64,000 nucleotides of DNA from Ziziphus jujuba. Lineage: Eukaryota > Streptophyta > Magnoliopsida > Rosales > Rhamnaceae. The DNA is taken from contig NC_083384.1 of the NCBI RefSeq assembly GCF_031755915.1, forward strand, positions 22,008,001 through 22,072,000, in the 5' to 3' direction. The translations under genes were made by a program, and so were the position numbers. The notes under the pieces were generated by a model. The model ran no database searches, was not told the DNA's origin, and was given only the letters and a program-made list of their open reading frames with translations. This document shows, one piece after another, positions 11,894 through 23,319 of this stretch (positions within the stretch are counted from its first letter, which is position 1; each line of letters starts with the position of its first letter).

Positions 11894-14296
11894 CGGCCGC
11901 CGGAATTTTTAAATTTTCCAGCCAATTCACCTTACACGCGCCGGCCAGACGGACGCCCCTCCCCATTTCCGGCAAAACCCCAAAATTTCACGGCCGTTGG
12001 CTGCCGGATGTACCCGGATCGAGGCGGCGAAGATCGACGGCGATTTTTCCCTCCACCTCCGGCCACCACCGATTGACCCCTTTTCGGCCACACGCGCCAG
12101 CCACCCCTCACCACCTCCTCAAGTCCGGCCTACCAACCAAATTTCACGGCCACCGGACCTCCGACGCGCCGGGATCGGAGCTTTTTCCGGCGAGGGGCCG
12201 AAATTCTTCAAACCTCAATTTCTCTGCCGTCCGGCCACCGTTTGCCTCACCGCCGGTCCCGTTGGATTCCTCTCCCCTCGATCTACAAATCTGCAGAAAA
12301 AATCTCAGCCAACGGCCACCGCACGCGACGGTTGCCGGTGACCGCGGCGGCTCGTCTGAAGTTACTGTTCCGGTGAGTACCCAGTTGCACCGCCGATCCC
12401 TCCCGACTGTGTTCGACCTCCTGAGCCCGAATCCGGCATTGGGAGAATTGCGAAGTCGAAACCCGAAAGCTTTCCGAAGAGATTCCGACCACCTCGGGTC
12501 CGATCACCGGAAAGTAAGACCGAATCCGTGATCCTCATCACTCGAGCTTCGATTCGGTATATAACTCGTAAATTTTAGATGTCGTTTGGTGTTCGTTCCC
12601 CGGATACCCATTTGGGAGTTACCTGTTTAAAATATTAATATTTGTGGTTTGGTGTATTATGGATGTTTTAGGTGCACGTGCAAGTAGCGGAGTCGATCCT
12701 ACGGAGGATCTTGATTGAGATACGTGCTTAAGGTGAGTGACCCTCCTTCAAATTAATTTTGGGAATTAAATTTGTGATTATTATGTGTGATTTGAATATT
12801 TGGAATTTAAATTCTATGTGCCAAATATTTAATTGATTTATTGTGGAATTATTGGTGAATTTATTTTGATTAAAGAAAATATGCATTATATAAATTTATG
12901 CAAATGTGAAATTATTTTATGGTATTGAGGATTTTGAAATTCTTGTGGTTTTAACATTAAATCGGGCATGATTGATTTTCAAATATTTCAAGGAAAATAT
13001 TTGTTTATGTTGGTGACTTCAATTTTTGTAAGCATGCCCATGGAATATTATGTGATTTAATTGTTATATTTCAAGAATTATTTATGCTATTGGAAAATTT
13101 GGAATATTTAAAGTGGTGGATTTGGGAGTTGGTGGATTTGAAAATCATGGAATTTATGATGTTGATTATAAAGAAATTGTGGAGAATTTTCGGGTTCAAT
13201 TGGATGGAATAAACCCGTTATGTTTATGGAAAATTTGAGATTTTGATATATAAATTAAATATGTGTATTTTATGATTTTTAGATGCACCGTGCACGTACT
13301 GGTGTTCTGTTTATATGTGATATGGTTAGTGTGCACACGGATGTGATTAGCGCGTAGGTGGGTGTGAGTAGCGCGCAGGTGATATTATGAGGTTGTTCTG
13401 TGGTTGCCATCGGATGAGGGTAGGCCGCCCCTCCATGGTCGGGACACCAATTAGCAGCGGCGCGGTGGGACGCCACGCGACCGTATGCCGGTTTCTTTCT
13501 ATAACCTCCCGTCTGGCGGTACCTTGGGACGCTGGGTACTGTTGGCGCCACTGGTATATAGTGGGTGCATTAAGTGATTTCAGAATTGGGATTTTAAAAT
13601 AAATATTTTGAAATTGTATTGGAATTAAAAATATAATTATTACTATTTCTGGTATTTATTTGATGTCTTGGTTTTCGGGGAATACGAACAAAGGGTTTTG
13701 TGAAAAGGTTTTAAAAGGGGAACTTTTCCAACCGAGAGAATTGTAAGGGTTTTGAGAGAAATTATTATTTCCAATTAATTATTATTTATCTACTTTATTA
13801 CCGTGATATTATATTGTATAGTAGATAGGGTCACTCACTGAGATGATTAGCATCTCATATTTTCAAATTCCGTTCCTCTAGGTACCAGGTTGTCGGTGTT
13901 CATCCGGAGCGAATTTGATCTTCATCGCTGTCTTAGTTCGTGAAGTACCCTGTTCTTCCTTTATTGCAGTTGTAATATTTCTTTCATTCTTGTTGTATTC
14001 TATACTTAGTAGTACTTCATGAAGCTCTGTATACTGTATGGGACACTTATGTATTTATTATGCACTGGATTACTGTTATTTATTTTTGGAGTGCTGAAAT
14101 TTATGGGATCAACTTGTAGTATTGTGGGAGGAATAAGGGGGACGTTATAGAAGTGTGTTTTCAGTGCAGGAATTTGTGGTAAGTCCATCCCTTAGGGGAG
14201 GTTCTGCCGGATTTTCCATAGGAGGGTCCGGTAGGGTTTCCCTGGGATCAGGGCTTGTCTAGGGTTCCGGTGAGAAATTTTGGACGGGTCCTGACA
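11337..14296 (+). mobile_element. Solo LTR, 2,960 bp, Tekay/Del-like gypsy
   Basis: It begins TGTAACACCCC and ends GGTCCTGACA, with canonical TG...CA ends, and is flanked by a perfect 5-bp duplication GCCTG. No internal region is present, so it is a solo LTR left by LTR-LTR recombination. It contains a GA microsatellite (about 11832-11889), a GC- and CpG-rich block (about 11890-12530), imperfect 21-bp repeats near 13310-13385 and the block CACTCACTGAGATGATTAGC at about 13832. The family link to chromodomain gypsy elements is inferred from the reverse copy, whose PPT and integrase remnant lie at 21836-23319. The 237-codon open frame at 11818-12531 is a by-product of GC-rich sequence. Confidence 0.9.
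11832..11889. repeat. GA microsatellite inside solo LTR
   Basis: A near-perfect GA run. Decayed counterparts exist in the other LTR copies (about 9835-9880, and as CT-rich sequence at about 19450-19500 on the reverse copy), so it is part of the LTR and not a later insertion. Confidence 0.9.
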
Positions 14297-14301
14297 GCCT
14301 G
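14297..14301. repeat. Target duplication GCCTG (right)
   Basis: GCCTG directly follows the LTR end CTGACA and matches 11332-11336. Confidence 0.9.
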
Positions 14302-15337
14302 GCACAATTTGGTATATAATATGATGTATTAGGTTGTTTTCTTGACATGTTTTTCAAAACAAAATGTTTCAAAATGTATTTTATTATATTTTTATACAAA
14401 ATGTTTCAAAATGTATTTTATTATATTTTTAGTTATTACAAATTGATGTTTTAAATCAATTAAAATAGTACTTTTGTTATTTAATTATTTATTTAATCAT
14501 AATTCTATGCATTAATGTTAATTTTGTTTTTATACTAAATTTTTCTAATACAAATTTTATTTATGATTTTATTTTAACTTATTATATTTTATTCTAAATT
14601 TAATAATTGGTTACCAAATTATATTTTATTTATTTATTTTCTCAATTTTTGGAATATAAAAATGATGGATTTTGTGAAAATAGTTTTAATAAGGGGAACT
14701 TTTCTAGCTGAGCGAAATTGTGAGTGTTTTGAGAGAAAACTATTAGCTTTTAACCACTTATCTATTTAATTATTTATTTATTTATTAATTGTCCTTATTT
14801 TATGATATTATATTTTATTTTATTTTCGTAGTTGAGTACCACTCACTGGAATGACTAACATCTCATTTATTTTCTATTTTTTAACCCATTCCCCTAGACC
14901 AAGGTGTTAGCAGACATTGATCGATCTGGGGTGCAAGCTCATAGTTCTTGTTTGCTGATGCTATCTAATAAAAGAGCGTCCTTTCTTTATTGTAATTTCT
15001 TTATATATATATATATATATCCCTGTATTTGTTTTAAATTCTATATTTGTAGTAAACCCTAATATGCTTTGAATGCTGTATTCAATGATTATTATTTATT
15101 TAATATTGTGTCTATTCCCTATGTTCTTTTATTTTAAGCTATTACCTTTGTGGGAATCTTTGTAATATGGTAGGAGGAATAAGGTGGTGCTTTATTGGAG
15201 TTTGTTTTATGTGCAGGGATTTTGAGCCATGTCCAATCCTTATAGGAGATGCTGTTGTATTTTCTGTAGGAGATGCTTAGGGAATTATGATCGATGGGAA
15301 CTTTGGTCATATATAAAAGGTCATGATCAATTATATT
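14302..15337 (+). mobile_element. Old long gypsy LTR, right part
   Basis: This is the continuation of the LTR at 9298-11336 after the nested solo LTR. The blocks GGATTTTGTGAAAATAG (about 14668), ACCACTCACTGGAATGACTA (about 14838) and CCCCTAGACC match the 3' third of the other copies in order. Left and right parts together are about 3.07 kb, close to the other copies. The 3' end is decayed (about 15310-15337) and no target duplication is visible. It includes a TA microsatellite at 15003-15020. Confidence 0.75.
14360..14431. repeat. 35-bp unit duplicated with 37-bp period
   Basis: The unit starting CAAAATGTTTCAAAATG occurs at 14360-14394 and 14397-14431 without visible change. Confidence 0.9.
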
Positions 15338-15903
15338 TAGTTTTGATAAAATGATGATCAGTAAATATTGGAAAATGATTCCTAGTTAGTAAACTAACCA
15401 AAAAAATTAGAAACAGATAAATAAATAACATCAAATTCATCAAGGATCTTGAAAGCTTAAGTTATTATAAGGTGAATTATCATTTCTTTTGTATTTTCTT
15501 CAACACACTCTTTGAATGTAGATTCAGCTTTTTTGAGCACTTTTTTGGTTTTTACATGGGTTTAGTATGTAAGCCAGGACCTGCCATTAAAAAACAGACA
15601 TTGCAAGACATTTTAAAACTATCCTGGATTTCTTATAGCTATTATGTGATCTCCTGTCATGAATATAATCCATGACAATTAGAGAATGGTGGTGTAAAGT
15701 TGACAAAGGATGACAATTGTAATTTTTGTCTATTCGTACAAACAACATAGTTAGATATTGTCATTGATTATATTAAACAGCAGCTAGTTGTCGCCTTTTG
15801 CTTTATTATCTGTCTTAAAAAATTGCTTTATTTTTTGCTTAAAAAGTTGCTTTATTATTTTCCCAAGATCGATTCACTCACTGGCAAGCCTTTCACCAAA
15901 GAA
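15338..15903. other. AT-rich spacer
   Basis: No gene was recognised. It holds a short imperfect tandem repeat (CTTAAAAAATTGCTTTATT and its variant) at about 15812-15862 and the phrase AGCTAGTTGTCGCC near 15782, which has look-alikes at 17152-17240. Confidence 0.5.
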
Positions 15904-16084
15904 TAATGTTATTTGTCACCAGTGGTGACTGTTACCATCCTACGTGGCAGTGAGTCCATGTATATATATGGATAAAAAAAGTTTACATAGTAGTAGATCT
16001 CATGTATATATAAAAGCTATTTTAACATTGGACCTACCGCCATATAGGATGGTGAAAGTCACCACGAGTGACATATAACAATAC
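15904..16084. mobile_element. MITE-like element with about 55-bp inverted repeats
   Basis: The left arm (about 15904-15959, containing TGTCACCAGTGGTGACTG and ACCATCCTACGTGGCAGTGA) matches the reverse complement of the right arm (about 16027-16084) at most positions. The 70-bp centre is AT-rich and non-coding. Small size, long terminal inverted repeats and an AT-rich host site fit a non-autonomous DNA transposon. The bordering TA/AAT bases are compatible with a short target duplication but do not define the superfamily. Confidence 0.7.
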
Positions 16085-17462
16085 TCTTCACCAAAAAGCA
16101 AAAACAAAGTTCCAATAACAAAGTAGTTAAAATGGAATAATAAGTCATTCACGAATTACCTAAAACTGTGATCAAAATTATAAAAACAAAACACATAACT
16201 ATATACAAACCTACAAAGATCAACAAATATAACCTTCAAGAAGGAGAAGCGTATCAGCGTTCAAGAAGTAGAGGAAGAAGGATATCTAGATCTTATTTGG
16301 AGGTTTAGCATTATAAAAGCATTTGATTGTAAAAAACAATATTTAACTAAATTTATAAAAAAATATTATTATTAATAATATTAATTAACTGTCATTTTTG
16401 CTAAATTGATCAATAATATTAATGTTATATATGTAAAAATAATAAAAATGTCATATTAATAAATAATATTGTTTAAAAAATTGTAAAAACTAAACAATAC
16501 AAGAAATATATTATATTTATAAATAATATTGTATAAAAAATTATACAATATAAAGTGATGAAAACAATGCGTTTTGAGTAATATATCTAAATAAGGCCAA
16601 ACAACTTGAATGTTTCTATAGTTGTGTTGGATCCACAACTAATATATAATATATGCTAATTTGAATTTATGAATATTCAATTTTCTATAACTAATACTAC
16701 TTATTCAACAAATTAGGTTGATTGATATGAATTGATTTTCTTTTTATCATAAATTGATGAAACAATAGCCAGTCAAATAATTGCTTCAGCAGCTATAATA
16801 GCTATGACAAAATTGAAAAAATATTGCCTTTTAATTGACAACTATAAAAAAGTTTTAAAAATTACAAAATTTATATTAACTTCATACAGCATAAGTTGAA
16901 GACACATAAGATCTTTCACCATTTATAAGAACTCCATAAACGAGAGCTAGTAATCCTTTAGTTTGCAGACAACAGTTTAGCCATGAGCCGTTGTCTACAT
17001 ATGTCCTTTTTTTACAAAATTTATAAATAATATTATTTTTAAATTTGTAAAGAATTGATAATAAATCGAAACACTTTATTTAAGAGTTTTTTTCCGAAAA
17101 CAATAAAATTTAAAATTATTTGAATAAAAAATACTAAAGTACATGACAGCAACTAGTTATCGTAATTTGTGCATAAATTACCGCAACAACTAGTTATTAT
17201 TTATTAACCCACAATCTCCGACTACTAGCTGTCATTTAAACTTAACATTGTCTATTAGATTGACAGTTCTGTGAGCTATTCTAGATTGTTTTCGAGGACA
17301 ATACTGGTGTTTGCTATGGTACATTTAGCATCCATGATTAACATTTTTGTTGCTGGGGCCTCGAGAGTCTTTGGGCTCTAATATCAAAGTACATTTGATT
17401 TTAAAAGCTTATAATGTTAGGAGCTGGTTACCATTTTTTTTTTCTTTTTTATTAACAATAGT
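16085..17462. other. AT-rich spacer with recurrent CAACTAGTT-type motifs
   Basis: No coding was recognised. Several loosely similar phrases recur (AGCAACTAGTTATCG at about 17151, AACAACTAGTTATT at about 17194, ACTAGCTGTC at about 17222, GAGCCGTTGTCTAC at about 16985). They could be ends of decayed DNA transposons, but no complete element can be drawn. Confidence 0.4.
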
Positions 17463-20288
17463 TGTCATGACCCATTTGAGATTCATTACTGGAACCCTAG
17501 ATTAGCCCGTACTAGGAGGAAACCCTATCATCTGTTTCGATGGAAAATCTGACAGCATTTTTCTTAAGGGACTTGTCATAAAATTCTCTGTATTGAAAAC
17601 ACACTCCAATAATATATCATCTTATTACTCCTGCCTTTTACAAAGATTTTCAATGAGAGGCAGCACTTTAATAATAAAATAACAATGGCAAAATGTAAAA
17701 AACAATAATCTAGTACAACACTAATCATAGCATGCTAAGATTTAAACCAAGTACACAACATATACAAATATAAAGAAAAATATAAAAGAAATATTCTAAG
17801 AAAGAAAAGAAAAGAAGATTCTCTCTTAACATGGCAGTAGATGGGAAATAATGAGCTTGCATTATGGATGGTCAATGCTTATTAACATCTCAACCTAGGG
17901 GAATAAATTAGAAAAAAAAAATATGAGATGTTAATCATATTAGTGAGTGGCACCCAACTACGAAAATAAAACATATTATTACAATACAAGGACAATAAAT
18001 TAATGAATAAATAACTGATTAAATAAATCAATAAATAGATAAAAATTAAGAATTTTCGCTTAAAACCCTCACTACTTCACTTCGTTTGTAAAGTTTCCAT
18101 TTTCAAAGCTATTTTCACAAAACCCATAATTTTTATATTCCCCAAAAAAAAAATAATAAATAAAAATGGAATTAAAATAATATTAAAATATAATTCTATA
18201 ACCATTATTAATTTAAGTCAAAATGAAATAAAATAAAATATAAATAAAATATTATGTGGCAAATTGATATAAAATAAAATAAAATAAAATCATAATAAAA
18301 TAAATTTGGAAATATAACTAAGATGATGAGGCAAAATACTTGCCCACCTTTTCACCCATAGCTCCCACAACATGGCTAATATATTTGCATGTACGGAACA
18401 TTAATACTGGATGATGCATCTAAAATTATAAAATTCGACAATACAACATACACCAAATTGTTATAAAATAATACTAGGTTCAATACATTTTTCTGAACCC
18501 ATAAAATTCCTTATTTTTATCCACACCAAAATATAAATTGATCAAATTTTCATAAAATTAAATTTTCCAAATAAATACAATTTACACATATTTATATACA
18601 CATAAGAATATTTTTATGCACAATAAATTTAATGCAATTATTTTCTTGAAATCACAACTATATATAAAAATACATAAATTGTATAAAATAATTTAATGTC
18701 AAATTTGCTTTAATTTTAAACATAGAATGGAATTTACAAAAAATTAAGCAACATAATAATATATTTAAGCCCAAAATAAATTTATAAAATGGACCAGTCA
18801 CATAAAATACATGGATCACTTGGGATCATCAACAACGTCGGTTCCGCGGTTCACATGGATGTCTAAATTATCATCAAAACATAACACCAATTATAATAAT
18901 TTTATCCAAAATAGGCAATATTCATACCGAAACAAAGCTTACAAGGGAAGGATTACAGATTGGACCTTATCTCTCAGAGATCGGACCAGTAGTGGCCGGG
19001 ACCTAATTGAAAAGCTTAGGTACTAAATGTCCCTAGATCTTTTAATCTAGTGACAATTAGACATAACAAACATAAGATTTGCCTTCAGAGTGGTTAAAAT
19101 AGGTGGCAAAGGGTGATGAACTCGTCAGAAACTCGCCAAAAGCAAGGGAACGGGCGAACCATCCTGGTTGTTAAAACTCTTCTCCAGTGCCAGCGCGTCT
19201 GGTAACCATTGGCCATCAAACTTAGTGAAAAGGATGGTCAATGATTGTCAATGATTGGGCTTCAATGTGTGTGGCCAGTGAGGTTTGAAGGTGGTTGAAT
19301 CAAGAGAAATCGTTCAACAAAGTAAGTGAAGTGGCCATAAAAAATTGGGCGATCCTAGTGCATTGCCGGTGTGCTTGCCATGAGATTTGGCCATTCGACA
19401 TGTCACGAGGTCAACTACACCATGGGCCAGAGTATGGTGAATCGACGATGGCTGATTTCTCTCTTTCTCTCTTCTTTTTCTCTCTCATCTCTCCCCATCT
19501 CACCCACAAATAAGGGCATCCTATGGTAACACTATGCACTCATAAGATTAGTTAAATGATTGACTCATTGCACAGTGTTGGTGGGGACTGTACGCACATT
19601 TTCCACTCACACACAGAGCAATTTGTACCCGGTAAAACCAGTCCTAAAAAAAATTATCAAACTTCGTAGGTCCATAACTTTGCCAACCAAAGAATCCAAA
19701 TTAAGCGTGCTGCTAATTGATGAACTCGCATCGATGAGTACTTTACAATTATGTACACTTCAAAACCAAATTTTACAAAAATAAAAAGTTAACTAAGCAT
19801 CAGTCGCACACTTCAGACTGCAACTTTTTTGGTCCATAAAATTTGAACTAGAACCTGTCATGGTCTATCAAAATTTTGACTTTCAATGTTCAATCTATTT
19901 GCTGACAATATGTAAAAATTAAATTGAAGTGTGATTATTTCCTCAAAATTTCCTAAAGTTACCTATAGGCATCATATATGGATAAGATACCTGAGTAGTA
20001 ATATTCGTTTACAAATTTATGTTATAGGGTTTACATATACCTATAATTGCTATTATAATTGAAATTGAGAAGCCTTTTTTTTTTTTGGTTGAAAACAAAA
20101 GATAAAAAATGATTAGTTATGTATCAATTTTGAACGACAACTCCATTTTGCTATTTTACCTTAGTCAATGCAAAATTCTACCCACAACAAATAGTCAACA
20201 ATGGCCCCATATTGTCTTCCCCTCCCAACTTGGTCAAAATCCATCAATGCATGAAAATTTTTGGTATACTTCGAGAAAGGGTGTTACA
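17463..20288 (-). mobile_element. Long gypsy LTR, reverse orientation (3' LTR of Tekay-like element)
   Basis: On the minus strand it runs from TGTAACACCCT (ending at 20288) to GGGTCATGACA (at 17463), with TG...CA ends, 2,826 bp. It aligns with the copies at 9298-15337 and 11337-14296, including the block CACTCACTAATATGATTAAC, GGTTTTGTGAAAATAGC and the CT-rich equivalent of the GA run. It is heavily AT-decayed. The left flank (ATAGT) and right flank (ATCCT) do not match. Its own internal region appears to resume at 21836 after a second gypsy insertion. Confidence 0.75.
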
Positions 20289-20310
20289 ATCCTTTTCAAG
20301 AGGAGGGGAA
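20289..20310 (+). promoter_or_regulatory. Polypurine tract and last bases of a gypsy internal region
   Basis: CCTTTTCAAGAGGAGGGGAA (20291-20310) equals the 3' end of the internal region of the family at 55006-62709. Only about 20 bases of that copy's interior survive. The purine run primes plus-strand DNA synthesis. Confidence 0.85.
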
Positions 20311-21446
20311 TGATGCGAATCCGCCCAAACCCGTACAATCGACAACCCGCTGGGGTGCCAATCCGTTACAGATGAAGGTGGGACCAATCACTAGAGCACA
20401 AGCCAAGAAGTTCAAGGATAACCTTTCTGTGTTTATTCAAAGGATAAATCATAATCAAGAAGGAATGGTCATGACCAAAGAACCAAGACCTGTTTTGCTG
20501 AGACAAGCGCTGGAGACTGGTACGGACTCGGGTGATGGTTTTGGTACACTTTTGGAGTCCAGGAAGCATGAAATGGTTCCAATGCTTTATGGGTTCAATA
20601 CATATGCCTAAGAGGTCATGGAATCAAGTTAAAGCAGCCTCAAATGCAATCAAAAAGGGCTTGTACGGACAGCATCAACAATTTGGCCGAATTTGCTGTA
20701 TTGCTTTCTGGCTTTACTGTATTTTATTGTATTAGCCTTTTCTTATTTTTCCAAGCATGGGCAATGTGTGGGACTTCATATTCAGCTTATTTGGCATCCT
20801 ACAAAGCATCTAGAAGCTGATTTGGAGCTCAAAGAGGTCAAAGATTGATCAAAGTCAACTTGATCAAAAGGCTAGCATTTTTAGTTTCCTAATTTGTTTT
20901 TACTTTTTGTTTTAGGAAACTACCATTACTTTTTGGCTTTTATTTATTTATTTTCTGGACAAACAACTTTAGGAAGGTTTTTATTTTATTCTTTCCATAG
21001 TAAATTAATTAATGCCTAATTTAATATAAAGGAATTAATTAATCAAACTTAGATTAGGAAAGGAAGTATAGTTTTAACAAACTAGGTTTCTTTATGTGTG
21101 GTGGCGGGTTTTCTTTATGTTCTAGGGTTTTTAAGTTGTCTTTTCAAAGCCTATTTAAAGGCTTAGTTATCAATAAGAATTAACTTTGATTTGATTAAGA
21201 AAATACTTGTGAGATTAATTATCTCTTTGTTCTTTGAGAACACCTAAAACACCATTAGAGAATTGGTTGTTTTAGCTTGACTTATCAATAGGTTTTCCAT
21301 CCCCTATTATGGCGTCTACATTATACCAAGGTTTCTAACCACAGGTTGGTTAAGGGTTGAGGTCCATTCCATTAGAACTTGAACTTAATTAAGATCCGGA
21401 CTAATATAATACGGGTTTAGGAGCAAGTCATCCTAAGTTCCTATCA
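20311..21446 (+). repeat. gypsy LTR (TGATGCG type), 1,136 bp
   Basis: It starts TGATGCGAATCC right after the polypurine tract and ends TTCCTATCA. The frame open through 20261-20611 is the LTR-encoded tail of pol (phrase [15 protein letters not shown]). Likely TATA box ATTTAAAGG near 21152. The element's interior is missing on the left. Confidence 0.85.
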
Positions 21447-21835
21447 GAAAGGAGTGAGAATTTCGGCCACCATAGGAAACCACTTTGTATGGCCAGTTTT
21501 CCCTTTTATTTTTAGGAATTATTTCACAATTTTGTAGCCTATTTAAAGGCTTATTTTTCAATAAGAATTAAGCTTGAATTTTATACAGAAAATTATTTGT
21601 GAGATTGAATTCTTTTTGTTCGCTTTGAACACCTAAAACACCATTAGTGAATGAGTGTTTTAGTTTTAACTTATCAATAGCACATCCATCACCTATTATG
21701 GCATCTTCATTATATACTACAAGGTTTCTAATCGCAGGTTTGTTAGGGGTCAAGGTGACCATTAGAACTTGAACATAATTAGATCCAGGCTAATATAATA
21801 CGGGTTTAGGAGTAGGTCGTCTTAGGTTCGTATCA
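21447..21835 (+). repeat. Second, partial gypsy LTR (3' third)
   Basis: It repeats the last part of the LTR (TTTCGGCCA ... GCCTATTTAAAGGC ... GGTTCGTATCA), ending in a normal CGTATCA at 21835. It diverges clearly from the copy at 20311-21446 and is closer to the LTR at 29916-30994, so it is not a simple tandem duplication of its neighbour. Confidence 0.8.
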
Positions 21836-23319
21836 ATCTACTCCCTTACAAAAATTTTGTCCATGAAATATTACACTTCACTAAAACATGTAGGGGTACT
21901 AGTCTCATATGTGTGCTTCGTGTTTTGATATCGCTTCCTCGACCAAGTGGTTTTGCCAATTGACTTTAACTAATAGGATGGTTTTGTTGCATAGCACTTG
22001 CTTCTCATGATACATGATCTACATTGGTTGCTCCACATATGACAGGCCTTCTTTAAACTCAATATCGAGAGTCTCGAGCACATGCAACGTATCTATACTG
22101 TACTTTTGTAATATCAGAACCTAAAACATATTATGCACTCGTGCTAACTCCTTTGGTAGTGCTAGCCTTTACACCACTAGGCCAATTATTTTGGTTATCT
22201 TATACAAGCCTATGTAAGGAGGACTTAGCTTCCCTTGTTGGCCAAACCACACCAGCGTCCATTGTCGGCCAAAGTGCAGCACTCCCTTCCATGGGAATAG
22301 CTTCTAGAAAACCCAATCATCAACTTCAAACTCAATATCAATCTTGCACACATTAGCATAACTCTTCTATCGGTTTTTAGCAGCCTTCAATCTTTCTCAA
22401 ATGAATTTCACCTTGTCCATAGTCATACCTAGGTATTTAGACCCAACCACATTGTCTATAGTAAGGAGCTTCTCCTTACTCACTTCACTCTAGCATATAG
22501 TGGTTAGACACTATTTCCCATACAAGGCCTCGTACGGGGACATCTCAGAGCTCGCTTGATAACTATTATTATAGATGAACTCCACCAACAGCAATTGCTC
22601 ATCCCAGCTTTCTCGTATTTGCATGATGTAAGATCTGAACATATCCTTTAAGGTCTGTATCATCTGCTGATTGTCCATCAGTTTATGGGTCGAAGGTAGT
22701 ACTAAAATTGAGCTTTGCTCCAAGCACATCTATGAATTTTTACCACAGCCTTGAAGTAAAGCACAGGTCTCAATCGGATGTGATGCTGATAGGTACTCCA
22801 TGTTGATTCACTACGCTTTATGTACAGCTCAACTAACTTCTCTGAAGAAAGCCACTTTTGCACAGGTATGAAATGTGATTTGTTGGTAAGTCGATTAATG
22901 ATTACCCAAACAGCGTTGTACCTCTTCGATGCGGGAGGAAGTTTAAACATGAATTCCATAGCAACATGCTTAAATTTCCATACGGGGTATGAGTTATCTG
23001 AAGATCTCTACCTTTCAGCCTTCATTTGTTGGCAAATTAAACATTTTGACACAAAATCTGCAACTTCCTTTTCGTATGAATCCACTAGTAGAACTTTACT
23101 AGCATTGGATACATCTTGGTACTCCCATTATGGATTGCATACGTCGAACTATGCGCTTTTTCCATTATCTCCCTCTTAAGCTTGAGGATGTTAGGAACAT
23201 GTAGCCTACCTCTGTACACAAGAGCTTATTTCCTCTTGATAGAGAACTATAGATCAAGCCCTTCTTGTACCTTGCTTTTAATCATTCTCAACTTAGGATC
23301 TTCCATTTAGGCTTCCAAT
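21836..23319 (-). pseudogene. Tekay/Del-like integrase and chromodomain remnant
   Basis: On the minus strand (right to left): the integrase zinc region HSSTYAIHNGSTKMYP and LICQQMKAERY (about 23150-23040); the core start AMEFMFKLPPASKRYNAVWV (about 22960-22900); WDEQLLLVEFIYNNSYQAS and SPYEALYGK (about 22610-22515); a C-terminal block FEVDDWVF ... GVLHFGRQ ... LSPPYIGLYKI (about 22350-22200); and a chromodomain-like tail LVKVNWQNHLVEEAISKHEA (about 21990-21930). A purine-rich stretch then abuts 21836, as expected just before a TGTAACACC LTR. Stops and frameshifts are many. The upstream RT, protease and gag are missing. Confidence 0.75.

Noticed and set aside
11818..12531. 237-codon open frame, Arg/Pro/Ser-rich
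   Set aside because: It lies wholly inside the solo LTR, starts in the GA microsatellite and reflects GC-rich codon-like composition; the homologous LTRs do not keep it open.
13279..13602. Paired frames on opposite strands
   Set aside because: They are inside the solo LTR and caused by imperfect GC-rich repeats.
17463..20288. Reading the flanks as a target duplication
   Set aside because: ATAGT on the left and ATCCT on the right differ; the right flank belongs to an inserted gypsy end, so no duplication can be claimed.
20311..21835. Simple tandem duplication of one LTR
   Set aside because: The second partial copy is more like the LTR at 29916-30994 than its neighbour, so it is a separate LTR piece.
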